The translations under genes were made by a program, and so were the position numbers. A stretch of DNA of 18,507 nucleotides from an uncultured Acetobacteraceae bacterium (GTDB lineage: Bacteria > Pseudomonadota > Alphaproteobacteria > Acetobacterales > Acetobacteraceae): the NCBI GenBank assembly GCA_903839965.1, contig CAIMEK010000204.1:1-18507 (forward strand), written 5' to 3'. Position 1 is the stretch's first letter. Every line of letters starts with the position of its first letter. The notes beneath the pieces are model-generated. The model was not told the DNA's origin. It was given only the letters and a program-made list of their open reading frames with translations, and made no database searches. Below are positions 1 to 7,521 of this stretch, piece by piece.

Positions 1-1
1 C

Positions 2-91
2 GCTGAATGGCTGATTGAGAAGAACGGCCACGCCAGCCCCAACCTCGCCCGAGCCAACTGGAACCAGGCAATGCTCAACGCCGCCGCTTAA
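2..91 (+). CDS. C-terminal end of an unidentified protein (5' end outside window)
   Basis: An open frame enters from the left edge and ends at a TAA at 89-91, leaving the last 29 residues (AEWLIEKNGHASP... ending LNAAA). The composition is that of an ordinary soluble protein tail, with an amphipathic, alanine-rich end. I do not recognise the family from so short a piece. Its 3' end overlaps the 3' end of the minus-strand permease ORF by about 17 bases (convergent overlap). That is unusual and probably reflects the rearranged end of the permease gene rather than an ancestral arrangement. Confidence 0.5.
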   Translation, partial: AEWLIEKNGHASPNLARANWNQAMLNAAA

Positions 92-761
92 GCTCAACCT
101 TGTGTCCAAAGAACCGGGCGCGGTACAGACAGGACACCCGCAACAGGATATGTCCGTCGTCGACGAACACTGTCGCGGCTTCGCCGGTTCTACGCTCATG
201 AAACACCGTGCCACGCACCACCGCCTTGTCGGTCGGCTGCGACGGTTCGCGATCCGCGGTGATCCAGCCGACGAAGGAGCGATGCGGCCATTTGCTGGCG
301 AGTGCGTAGAGCGCCATCGCCGGCCCGCCGACGCCGGCGGTGACGTTCATGAACCCGCTCAGCGCGCCGGCCGCGATGGCCCCGCCTTTGCCGGAGAACA
401 CGACCGTCCGCTGCAACAACCGCACCGCGGCAAGCGCCGCCAGCACAAGGCCGCCGATCCCCACCATCAGCACGGCCGGCGACAGGAGCCGGGCCACGAA
501 CTGGCCCACCGGCACGAAGCACAGGGCCGGAACCGCCAGCAGCAGCACGCGCCGGAGGTCGACCTGCCGCCAGGTCTGCGCGAGCACCGCCAGGTTGGTG
601 ATCAGGCTCAGCAAATTGGCCAGCAGCACGCCGGTGATCGGCCCGCTCGCCAGCACCAGCAACGGCGCGCTCACCAGCGCAAAGCCAAGGCCGGTAATGC
701 GCTGGGTCGCAGCTGCCAGAACCACGCTCAGCATCATGCCGAGCATCGCCCAGAGGCTCAC
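75..761 (-). CDS. TauE/SafE-family permease, C-terminally truncated with an unrelated tail
   Basis: Residues 1 to about 164 are a typical TauE/SafE (sulfite/organic-anion exporter-like) membrane protein. They include an N-terminal hydrophobic hairpin with the TQRITGLGFALV signature, further helices near 70-115, and the start of the second half with LSGFMNVTAGVGGPAMALYA around 134-153. The family normally continues for roughly 80 more residues and about three more helices. Here, after RSFVG (residue 165, about base 269), the protein becomes a hydrophilic, charged 64-residue tail (ITADREPSQPTDK... ending KVELKRRR) with no membrane segment. This points to a deletion or recombination that joined the permease to other DNA, so the protein is probably non-functional. 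It starts 13 bases after the DUF3750 gene ends and is likely co-transcribed with it. Family assignment is firm; the chimera interpretation is inference. Confidence 0.75.
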   Translation of the reverse strand: MSLWAMLGMMLSVVLAAATQRITGLGFALVSAPLLVLASGPITGVLLANLLSLITNLAVLAQTWRQVDLRRVLLLAVPALCFVPVGQFVARLLSPAVLMVGIGGLVLAALAAVRLLQRTVVFSGKGGAIAAGALSGFMNVTAGVGGPAMALYALASKWPHRSFVGWITADREPSQPTDKAVVRGTVFHERRTGEAATVFVDDGHILLRVSCLYRARFFGHKVELKRRR

Positions 762-774
762 GCCCGCGAGCCCC

Positions 775-1566
775 TCACAGCGTTCCCGCGACAGCGAGCG
801 TCATTGGGGAAGCACCGCGATACTCGGCCATGCCAAGTCGTCCCAGGCCGGGCAGCTTGATCGCGGGCCGGCGCAGGTCGAAACCGACGACCGATCCGAG
901 GATATTGACCTCGATGCCTTCCACCCAACCAACAGTTAGTCCGGCGTAGCCGCCGAGCGCCAGCCTTACCCCGGTTCCGGACGGCGTCAGCCGCAGCCAT
1001 CGTCCATCGTCCGGGTAGTCCTTGCCAATCGCTGTCGGCGGCAGCGAAATGCGGATTTCCGGCACGGCGTCCAGCACCGCGGCGACGAAGGTGTTGGAGT
1101 TCGGGCCGGGCCAGGCCCGGTAGGTCCCCCGGTTGCGCCGGGCGAACGCGGCAATGGCTGACTGCATCCGCGGAATGAGGGCCGCGGCGGCGGGGCCTTC
1201 GGCCGCAAAGACGACCTCCGGGATGCGCCCGAACCAACGCCCGTCGGGTTCAAATCCGTTGACGCGGATCGTTTCGCTCCATGCGGTGTAGTCGTAGCGC
1301 GTATAGTCCGCCGCCCCTTCCTCCTTGAGAACAATCCAGCAATGGACGGCGAAGATGCCGCGCCACCGCACGGTCCGGGCGGCGAACACCCGCACCGCGG
1401 CGCCCGGATGCTGCGCCGCCGGCGGCAGCAGCCCGGCGCTGGAGCGATCGGCGGTGCGCCAGCCCTCGCCGACGCCCTGCGCATAGAAGCGCGCGGCCGA
1501 AATGCCGATGGGCAGCAGCAAGGTCAGGGCAAACACCAGCATGCCGGCTCTGATGATGGACACCAT
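775..1566 (-). CDS. DUF3750 domain-containing protein, N-terminally membrane anchored
   Basis: This 263-residue protein has one hydrophobic N-terminal helix (about residues 8-25, MLVFALTLLLPIGISAA), which would act as a membrane anchor or uncleaved signal. The rest is expected in the periplasm. The body carries the DUF3750 hallmarks as I know them: a WPGPNSNTF motif at 152-160 and LPPTAIGKDY at 175-184, followed by a glycine-rich segment (GGYAGLTVGWVEGIEVNILG). The biochemical function of DUF3750 is unknown. The W-x-G-P-N-S-N-T-F segment resembles a possible catalytic or binding loop. The gene is first in a probable two-gene minus-strand operon with the TauE/SafE remnant. An internal Met (base 1542) is an alternative start, since no clear ribosome binding site precedes 1566. 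Confidence 0.8.
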   Translation of the reverse strand: MVSIIRAGMLVFALTLLLPIGISAARFYAQGVGEGWRTADRSSAGLLPPAAQHPGAAVRVFAARTVRWRGIFAVHCWIVLKEEGAADYTRYDYTAWSETIRVNGFEPDGRWFGRIPEVVFAAEGPAAAALIPRMQSAIAAFARRNRGTYRAWPGPNSNTFVAAVLDAVPEIRISLPPTAIGKDYPDDGRWLRLTPSGTGVRLALGGYAGLTVGWVEGIEVNILGSVVGFDLRRPAIKLPGLGRLGMAEYRGASPMTLAVAGTL

Positions 1567-1650
1567 GCCGCATCATAGCAGGTGTGCCGTCACCCTCCGC
1601 AATCGCCGGATCGAGCGGAAATCGACCTGTTTGCGCAGCCGTCCGCTCGC

Positions 1651-4242
1651 TCAGGCGGCCCGTTCTCCCTCGCCCGTCCTGGCCTCCGGCGAGACGAGTT
1701 TGCGATGGCCGCGTCGTGCGGGGTCTGCCCTGGCATCGAGGAAACCCTGCACCTCGCTCGCGGGCATCGGCCTGCCGAGCAGGAATCCCTGCAACTCGGC
1801 GCAGCCCTGCTCGCGCAGCAAAGCCAATTGCCGTTCGCTCTCCACACCCTCCGCCGTGACCCCAAGGTCCATCCGGCTGCCCATCGCCAGCACGGCCTCG
1901 ACAATCGCGCGTGCCCCGAAATCCTGTTCCTGCGCGCGCACGAAGGATTTGTCGATTTTGATTCTGTCGACCGGAAGGCTGCGCAGGTAGCTGAGGCTCG
2001 AGTAGCCCGTGCCGAAATCATCCAGGGCGATGGTGACGCCAAGCTCCTTGAGCCCGCGCAAGATGCCCAGCGCCAGCTCGCTATCCTTGATCAGCACGCC
2101 CTCGGTCACCTCCAGTTCCAGCAGCCCGGCCGGCAATCCGGCGCGCGCGAGCGCCCGCGACACCTGCGCCATCAGGCCATCATCCGCGAACTGGGCCGGC
2201 GACAGGTTCACCGCCAACCGGCACGCCGGCTGCCACATCGCGGCCAACCGGCAGGCTTGCTCCAGCACCCTGCGCTCGATCGGCACGAGCAGGCCGCATT
2301 TCTCGGCCAGCGGGAGGAAGACGCCCGGCGGCACGTATCCGCGAGTCGGATGCGGCCAGCGGACGAGTGCCTCGAAGCCGACGACCCGAAGCGCATCCGC
2401 GGCAAATTGCGGCTGGAAGTGGGTCTCCAACGCGTCCTGCTCGACCGCCTGCCGAAGCTCACGTTCCAGCGTCTGCCGCTCCCGCATGGATCGATCCATC
2501 GACGCCTCGAAACGCCGAAAACCGCCCTTCCCCTCCGCCTTGGCCCGATGCAACGCGTTGTCGGCATTCTTGACCAAAGCGCGGCCATCGGCGCCATCGT
2601 CCGGATATACCGCAAAGCCGATGCTGCTGCGGACCGTCGAAACATAGCCGCCAGGATCGACCGGAACCGGCAGTTCATCGAGCAGGCGCCGCGCAATCTC
2701 CTCCGCCATGTCGGGCCCGGGCAGGTTGCGGGCCAGGATCGCAAATTCATCGCCGCCGGTTCGCGCCACGGTGTCGCCCGGCCGGACCAGCGAGCCCAGC
2801 CGTTCGGCAAAACGCGACAGCACCAGGTCGCCGGCGTCCTGGCCCATCGTGTCGTTGACAACCTTGAAATCATCGAGGTCGAGGCAGAGCAAGGCAAGAT
2901 GACCACCTTCCCGCTGCACGCGTTCCAGCGCCTCGGTCATCCGCTCGAGCAGCAGCAGACGATTGGGCAATCCGGTCAGCACGTCGTGACGGGCGAGATG
3001 ATTGATGTGCGCCTCGGCAAGTTGGCGTTCGGTGACGTCGGTGCAGGTCGCGACGACGCCGCCGAACGACGTGGGACGGTTCTCCACCTCGATGATCTTG
3101 TCATCCTTGTGGACCAGCCGTGTGAATGCCCCGGGCCCGGCGGACCGACCGTGGGTCGGCAGCAGTTGCCTCACCTCGTCCGGATGTCCGAGCAACTCGA
3201 TGGCCCTGCCGTTCATCACCGGGGTCCGGCCGTTCGCATCGACCATCACGATGCCCTGGCTGATGTTCTCCAGCGCCAGCCGAAGCAGGCGTTTCGAGGT
3301 GATCCAACGTCGCCGGAGGGTGATCCAGAGCCCGCCGAACAGCAGCACGATCCCGGTGGCGATGCCTCCGATCAGGATCGAGCGGGCACGCGCGTGCCGG
3401 TAGGTATCGAAGACCTGTGCCTCATCGAGGCCGACCATCACCACGAGCGGCAGGTTGCGCAGCCGGCGAAAGCTCGCCACGCGCTCGACCCCGTCGAAGC
3501 GGTTCGTGGACCAGAAATGCCCCTCCCGGTTGGGTCCCGCCATCGCAGCGCTGAAAGTGCGGCCAAGATCGACGCCGACAGCACCGCCAAGCCAGGGGCC
3601 GCGCGCGCGGACAATCCCGTCGGTTCCGGCAAGCACGACCGTGCCCTGCCCGGGTTCCAGGCTCCCGTAAAAGCCCGACAGTTCCTGGCAGTCCATGGAC
3701 ACGAGCGCCACGCCGGCGAAGCTGCCGTCGGCAAGCAACAGCTTGCGGGTGAACTGCACCATCCACGTGCCGGTGCCGCGGCCAACCACGGGCTTGCCGA
3801 TGAACAGGTCGTCCCGGCCGGGGTCGAGATGGAAGCGGTAGAATTCGCCATCGGAAACGTCGGTGCGCCCGGCCACCACGCCACCCATCGCAAAGCCGCT
3901 GGCGAATCCGTCCCGGGTGATGATCCCCGGCTGCACCGTGAGGCGGTCCGGCCGCATCTGCCGTCGCTGCCAGGCGAGCAGGTCGGCCGCCCGCGGAGTG
4001 GCGGCATAATGGCTTCGCATCGCCAGCAGGATCTGATCGACGGCGGCAATGATGCGTTCCGCGTTCGCCTCATAGGCGCGCGCCAGGTTGCCGGTGTCGC
4101 GCACCGCCGAGAGTTCCGCGGCTGTGTATTGCTGCGACAGCAGCATCGCAAGGCTGACCCAGATCACCACGATGAAGCCCGCCACCGCGGCGCCTTCGGG
4201 CAGCACCGTGAGTGCCTTGCGGACCGCATTGGCATGCGTCAT
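1651..4242 (-). CDS. Membrane-bound sensor diguanylate cyclase/phosphodiesterase (PDC-PAS-GGDEF-EAL)
   Basis: This 863-residue inner-membrane protein makes and/or degrades cyclic di-GMP. A transmembrane helix at about 17-37 and a second at about 288-308 bracket a periplasmic region of about 250 residues that looks like a double-Cache (PDC) ligand sensor (ITRDGFASGF near 108-117). A short PAS-like segment (about 323-405) leads to a GGDEF domain with TGGDEF at 495-500 and an inhibitory I-site RPGD at 487-490, five residues upstream. The EAL domain then carries FEALVRW (623-629), NLSPAQF, DDFGTGYSSL (741-750), KIDKSF (762-767), TAEGVE (796-801) and QGFLLGRP. Both catalytic domains have intact signatures, so it may be bifunctional. 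It is transcribed divergently from the hisD-like operon. No adjacent partner gene suggests its signal. Confidence 0.93.
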   Translation of the reverse strand: MTHANAVRKALTVLPEGAAVAGFIVVIWVSLAMLLSQQYTAAELSAVRDTGNLARAYEANAERIIAAVDQILLAMRSHYAATPRAADLLAWQRRQMRPDRLTVQPGIITRDGFASGFAMGGVVAGRTDVSDGEFYRFHLDPGRDDLFIGKPVVGRGTGTWMVQFTRKLLLADGSFAGVALVSMDCQELSGFYGSLEPGQGTVVLAGTDGIVRARGPWLGGAVGVDLGRTFSAAMAGPNREGHFWSTNRFDGVERVASFRRLRNLPLVVMVGLDEAQVFDTYRHARARSILIGGIATGIVLLFGGLWITLRRRWITSKRLLRLALENISQGIVMVDANGRTPVMNGRAIELLGHPDEVRQLLPTHGRSAGPGAFTRLVHKDDKIIEVENRPTSFGGVVATCTDVTERQLAEAHINHLARHDVLTGLPNRLLLLERMTEALERVQREGGHLALLCLDLDDFKVVNDTMGQDAGDLVLSRFAERLGSLVRPGDTVARTGGDEFAILARNLPGPDMAEEIARRLLDELPVPVDPGGYVSTVRSSIGFAVYPDDGADGRALVKNADNALHRAKAEGKGGFRRFEASMDRSMRERQTLERELRQAVEQDALETHFQPQFAADALRVVGFEALVRWPHPTRGYVPPGVFLPLAEKCGLLVPIERRVLEQACRLAAMWQPACRLAVNLSPAQFADDGLMAQVSRALARAGLPAGLLELEVTEGVLIKDSELALGILRGLKELGVTIALDDFGTGYSSLSYLRSLPVDRIKIDKSFVRAQEQDFGARAIVEAVLAMGSRMDLGVTAEGVESERQLALLREQGCAELQGFLLGRPMPASEVQGFLDARADPARRGHRKLVSPEARTGEGERAA

Positions 4243-4341
4243 GCCGTCGCCCCGTCCGGGCTGCTGGGCGAAGGTTCAAATCGCCCGTCAGGGCGAATGC
4301 GGCCCCAGATCCCGGCGTCGGCAGGAGGCAAGTTGGAATTT

Positions 4342-4404
4342 CCCGGCATGCCGGGCTGACTATGAGTGCGGAGAGTCAATGAGAGGTTACGCAGCCCCGG
4401 GGCT
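4342..4404. promoter_or_regulatory. Two perfect palindromes in the divergent intergenic region
   Basis: The region 4243-4548 separates the divergent GGDEF-EAL and hisD-like genes and contains no gene I can support. It holds a 14-base palindrome CCCGGCATGCCGGG at 4342-4355 and a 12-base palindrome AGCCCCGGGGCT at 4393-4404, about 49 bases apart centre to centre. A smaller hairpin, TCGCCC-gtca-GGGCGA, lies at 4281-4296. Such dyads between divergent genes are common operator positions. However, GC-rich palindromes also arise by chance in this genome, so operator function is only a suggestion. Confidence 0.3.
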
Positions 4405-4456
4405 TCGCCACCGCGTCGGCCCGTCTGCCCGGCCGGCCGCCAACCGCCGCGGCCCG

Positions 4457-4486
4457 TTGAAAGCCGCCTTGCTTTGCGCCTAACCT
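4457..4486 (+). promoter_or_regulatory. Candidate sigma-70-like promoter for the hisD-like operon
   Basis: TTGAAA at 4457-4462 is followed after an 18-base spacer by TAACCT at 4481-4486. The -35 match is good and the -10 match is weak. Transcription would start near 4493, giving a leader of about 55 bases before the start codon at 4549. A strong AGGAGG ribosome binding site sits at 4538-4543. The site is placed by eye only. Confidence 0.3.
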
Positions 4487-4548
4487 GCCGCCCGAACCGG
4501 GCCATGCGGACTTGCGCCGTGCCCGGCATGTCCCGCCAGGAGGAAATG

Positions 4549-5856
4549 ATGGCACGGTGGCTGAAGCGCGGCGTCGATGGAGCTGTCGTTGCCGATCTGG
4601 ACCGCAAGATCCGGGAAACGGTCGAAGGCATCCTGGCCGATATCGCGGCGCGCGGCGACACGGCGGTGCGCGAGCTCTCCGTCCGGTTCGACAACTGGGA
4701 CCGTAGTGACTATCGCCTGACCGACGCGGAAATCCGCGACTGCCTGAGCCAATTGTCCAGGCGCAACATAGAGGACATCCGCTTCGCCCAGGAACAGGTA
4801 CGGAATTTCGCGCAACATCAGCGCGCGGCCCTGCGCGATATCGAAGTGGAAACCATGCCGGGGGTCGTTCTCGGCCACAAGAACATCCCGGTCAATTCGA
4901 TCGGCTGTTACGTGCCGGGCGGGAAATACCCGATGCTGGCTTCGGCCCACATGTCCGTGGTCACCGCCAAGGTGGCCGGGGTGCACCGCATCGCCACCTG
5001 TGCGCCGCCCTACCAGGGACGCCCCGCGGCGGCGATCGTCGCGGCCCAGTACCTCGCCGGGGCGGACGAAATCTACTGCCTCGGCGGCGTGCAGGCGGTG
5101 GGCGCACTGGCCCTCGGCACGGCCAGCATCGCCGCGGTCGACATGCTGGTCGGGCCGGGCAACGCCTACGTGGCCGAGGCCAAGCGCCAGCTTTTCGGCC
5201 GCGTCGGCATCGACCTGTTCGCCGGTCCGACGGAAACCCTCGTCATCGCCGACGACAGCGTGGACGGCGAACTCTGCGCCACCGACCTGCTCGGCCAGGC
5301 CGAGCACGGGCCGGATTCGCCGGCGGTGCTGCTGACCACCTCCGAGCCGCTGGCCCGCGCTACCATGGCGGAGGTCGAACGGCTGCTGACCTGCCTGCCC
5401 ACGGGCAAGGTCGCGCGCCAGGCCTGGGAGAAATACGGCGAGGTCATCGTCTGCGACAGCGACGAGGAAATGGTCGCCGAGGCCGACCGCATCGCCTCGG
5501 AGCATGTGCAGGTGATGACGCGCGATCCGGACTTCTTCCTGGAGCGCATGACCAACTACGGCTCGCTGTTCCTGGGCGCGCGGACCAACGTCGCTTTCGG
5601 CGACAAGGTGATCGGCACCAACCACACGCTACCCACCCGCAAGGCCGCCCGCTACACCGGCGGCCTGTGGGTTGGCAAATTCCTCAAGACCTGCACCTAC
5701 CAGAAGGTCACGACCGATGAAGCCGCGGCCTTGATCGGCGCCTATTGCTCGCGTCTGTGCGCGCTCGAGGGTTTCGCCGCGCATGGCGAACAGGCGAACA
5801 TCCGGGTTCGCCGCTATGGCGGGCGCAACGTGCCGTACGCCGGAACGGTGGAGTAG
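4549..5856 (+). CDS. hisD: HisD-family NAD-dependent alcohol dehydrogenase (HpsN-like branch), not in a histidine operon
   Basis: This 435-residue protein has the full histidinol-dehydrogenase fold. By comparison with E. coli HisD, zinc ligands are Q250 and H253 (GQAEHG), D352 (GDKVIGTNHT) and H412 (AAHGEQ). The catalytic pair is E318-H319 (ASEHVQ), and E407 occupies the substrate-glutamate position. HisD enzymes oxidise an alcohol to an acid in two NAD-dependent steps. No other his gene is nearby. The C-terminal segment YTGGLWVGKFLKTCTYQ (369-385) differs from the SGLSVxDFLKR-type segment of biosynthetic HisD and recalls sulfopropanediol 3-dehydrogenase (HpsN)-like enzymes, so histidinol may not be the substrate. 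I chose ATG 4549 because AGGAGG (4538-4543) lies five bases upstream; the adjacent ATG 4546 would be only two bases away. It heads an operon with DUF1177, AroM and PepE. Confidence 0.85.
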   Translation: MARWLKRGVDGAVVADLDRKIRETVEGILADIAARGDTAVRELSVRFDNWDRSDYRLTDAEIRDCLSQLSRRNIEDIRFAQEQVRNFAQHQRAALRDIEVETMPGVVLGHKNIPVNSIGCYVPGGKYPMLASAHMSVVTAKVAGVHRIATCAPPYQGRPAAAIVAAQYLAGADEIYCLGGVQAVGALALGTASIAAVDMLVGPGNAYVAEAKRQLFGRVGIDLFAGPTETLVIADDSVDGELCATDLLGQAEHGPDSPAVLLTTSEPLARATMAEVERLLTCLPTGKVARQAWEKYGEVIVCDSDEEMVAEADRIASEHVQVMTRDPDFFLERMTNYGSLFLGARTNVAFGDKVIGTNHTLPTRKAARYTGGLWVGKFLKTCTYQKVTTDEAAALIGAYCSRLCALEGFAAHGEQANIRVRRYGGRNVPYAGTVE

Positions 5857-5893
5857 CCCACCTCGCCGACCCGGGCAGCAAGGGGAACATGCC

Positions 5894-6838
5894 ATGAGCC
5901 TTTCGCAAACGATTCAGGTGTTCGAGGCATTCGACAGCGGCCATGCGTCGGGCCAGACCGTCGTCGAGATGTTCGCGAGCTATCCCGGCGTCGAGGTTGC
6001 CGTCACCACGATTTCCGGCGCCAAGGGATCGACCGACTTCGTCAAGATCGTTGTGCCGGGCAGCCACGGCCGGCTTGCCCGCGGGAAAGCGCCCACGCTC
6101 GGCGTGGTCGGACGGCTGGGCGGCATCGGCGCCCGGCCGAGCCGGATCGGGCTGGTCTCCGATGGCGACGGCGCCATCGCGGCGGTTGCCGCGGCCTTGA
6201 AGCTGGCCCACATGCAGACCCAGGGCGATGGCCTGCCGGGCGACGTGATCCTGTGTACCCATGTCTGCCCGAACGCGCCGACGCGGGCACACGAGCCGGT
6301 CGATTTCATGGACTCGCCGGTCGAAACCGAGGCCATGAACGCCCACGAAGTGGTGCCGGAAATGGACGCGGTGCTGTCGATCGACACCACCAAGGGCAAC
6401 CGTATCCTCAACCACAAGGGCTATGCCATCTCGCCCACGGTGAAGCAGGGCTACATCCTGCGGGTTGCCGACGACCTCGTCAGGATCATGGAAATGACCA
6501 GCGGGCGGGCGGCCGTCACCTTCCCCATCACCACCCAGGACATCACCCCTTACGGCAACGGCGTCTACCATCTCAACAGCATCCTGCAGCCCTCGATCGC
6601 GACCACGGCGCCGGTCGTCGGGGTGGCGCTGTGCACCGAGAGCGTCGTGCCGGGATGCGGCACGGGCGCCAGCCACGAGATCGACATCGCCTTGGCGGTA
6701 CGCTTCGCCATCGAGGTTGCCAAGGAATTCACCCGCGGCACCTGCAGCTTCTACGACGCGGCGGAATACGAGCGGCTCATTCAGTTGTATGGCTCGCTGG
6801 CGCATCTGCAGCGCCGTCAGCCGGCGATCGGGGCATGA
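5894..6838 (+). CDS. DUF1177 family protein (possible diverged metallohydrolase)
   Basis: This 314-residue soluble protein is a full-length member of DUF1177, a family of unknown function. The start ATG follows AAGGGGA (5880-5886) with seven bases between. It lies 37 bases after the hisD-like gene and overlaps aroM by four bases (ATGA). Conserved-looking polar motifs are SDGDGA (89-94), CTHVCPNAP (121-129), FMDSP (138-142), LSIDTTKGN (161-169) and GASHEID (258-264). The order (VVGRLGGIGARP, then SDGDGAIAA, a strand with T-H, and a late S-H-E-x-D) is reminiscent of co-catalytic zinc aminopeptidases of the M42/M20 type. That resemblance is my inference from the sequence pattern and is unverified. 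The PepE gene two genes downstream would suit a peptide- or amide-cleaving role. Confidence 0.85.
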   Translation: MSLSQTIQVFEAFDSGHASGQTVVEMFASYPGVEVAVTTISGAKGSTDFVKIVVPGSHGRLARGKAPTLGVVGRLGGIGARPSRIGLVSDGDGAIAAVAAALKLAHMQTQGDGLPGDVILCTHVCPNAPTRAHEPVDFMDSPVETEAMNAHEVVPEMDAVLSIDTTKGNRILNHKGYAISPTVKQGYILRVADDLVRIMEMTSGRAAVTFPITTQDITPYGNGVYHLNSILQPSIATTAPVVGVALCTESVVPGCGTGASHEIDIALAVRFAIEVAKEFTRGTCSFYDAAEYERLIQLYGSLAHLQRRQPAIGA

Positions 6839-7521
6839 CCATGCGCGCACGCAAGCTGGGCACCATCACCATCGGCCAGGCGCCAAGACCCGACATCACC
6901 CCCATTCTCGACGCCGCCATCGGCCCCGAGGTGGCGCGGCTGCACGTTGGCCTGCTCGACGGCCTGGACCGCGACGAAATCGCCGCGCGGTTCACGCCGC
7001 TGGCAGGCAGGGCGGTGCTGATCACCCGGCTGCTGGACGGCACCTCGCTCAACATCGACAAGCAGGCGGCGGAAGCGGCCGCCCGCAGCAAGGTCGGCGA
7101 ACTGGAGGAGCGCGGCTGCACCACGATTCTGCTGCTGTGCACCGGCCAGTTCGCCCACCTGACCTGCCGGCAGGCCTGGCTCGTCGAGCCGGACCACATC
7201 GTTCCGCCAGCGGTGGCCGCGCTGGCGGAGGGTCGCCAGGTCGGCATCGTGGTTCCGCTGGCCTCGCAAATCGACAGCGAGTCCGGCAAATGGGCCGGCC
7301 TGTCGCGCCCGCCGCTATACGCCGTCGCCTCGCCCTATGCCGGGGACGACGCCGCGCTCACCGAGGCGGCGCGAACCCTGAGCGTCCGAGGGGCCGATCT
7401 GCTGGTGATGGATTGCATGGGCTTCGTCGAGCGCCACCGCAAGGTGGCAGCCGAGAGTGCCGACCGCCCGGTGATCCTGTCGAATGCGCTGATCGCCAAA
7501 CTGACGTCGGAAGTGCTGTGA
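6835..7521 (+). CDS. AroM family protein (possible two-cysteine racemase-like enzyme)
   Basis: This protein of about 228 residues matches the AroM family: N-terminal LGTITIGQAPRPDITP and the core ILLLCTGQFAHL. E. coli AroM is an uncharacterised protein encoded near aroL. Two cysteines sit in loop motifs after hydrophobic strands, C102 in LLCTGQF and C194 in VMDCMGFVERHR. This layout resembles the cysteine pair of cofactor-independent Asp/Glu/hydantoin racemases, though that parallel is inference. The ATG at 6835 overlaps the DUF1177 stop by four bases; an in-frame ATG at 6841 is an alternative start. The stop overlaps the pepE start by one base (TGATG). The tight packing implies translational coupling and a shared pathway with the HisD-like, DUF1177 and PepE proteins. 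Confidence 0.87.
   Translation: MTMRARKLGTITIGQAPRPDITPILDAAIGPEVARLHVGLLDGLDRDEIAARFTPLAGRAVLITRLLDGTSLNIDKQAAEAAARSKVGELEERGCTTILLLCTGQFAHLTCRQAWLVEPDHIVPPAVAALAEGRQVGIVVPLASQIDSESGKWAGLSRPPLYAVASPYAGDDAALTEAARTLSVRGADLLVMDCMGFVERHRKVAAESADRPVILSNALIAKLTSEVL

Noticed and set aside
1582..4359. 925-residue plus-strand open frame opposite the GGDEF-EAL gene
   Set aside because: It is an antisense shadow of a high-GC gene. Its product is Arg/His/Gln/Pro-rich with no domain, while the minus strand encodes a complete GGDEF-EAL protein.
4549..5856. Histidine biosynthesis role for the hisD-like gene
   Set aside because: No other his gene is adjacent, the operon partners are unrelated to histidine synthesis, and the C-terminal TGGLWVGKFLKTCTYQ segment differs from biosynthetic HisD. 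It is not fully excluded.
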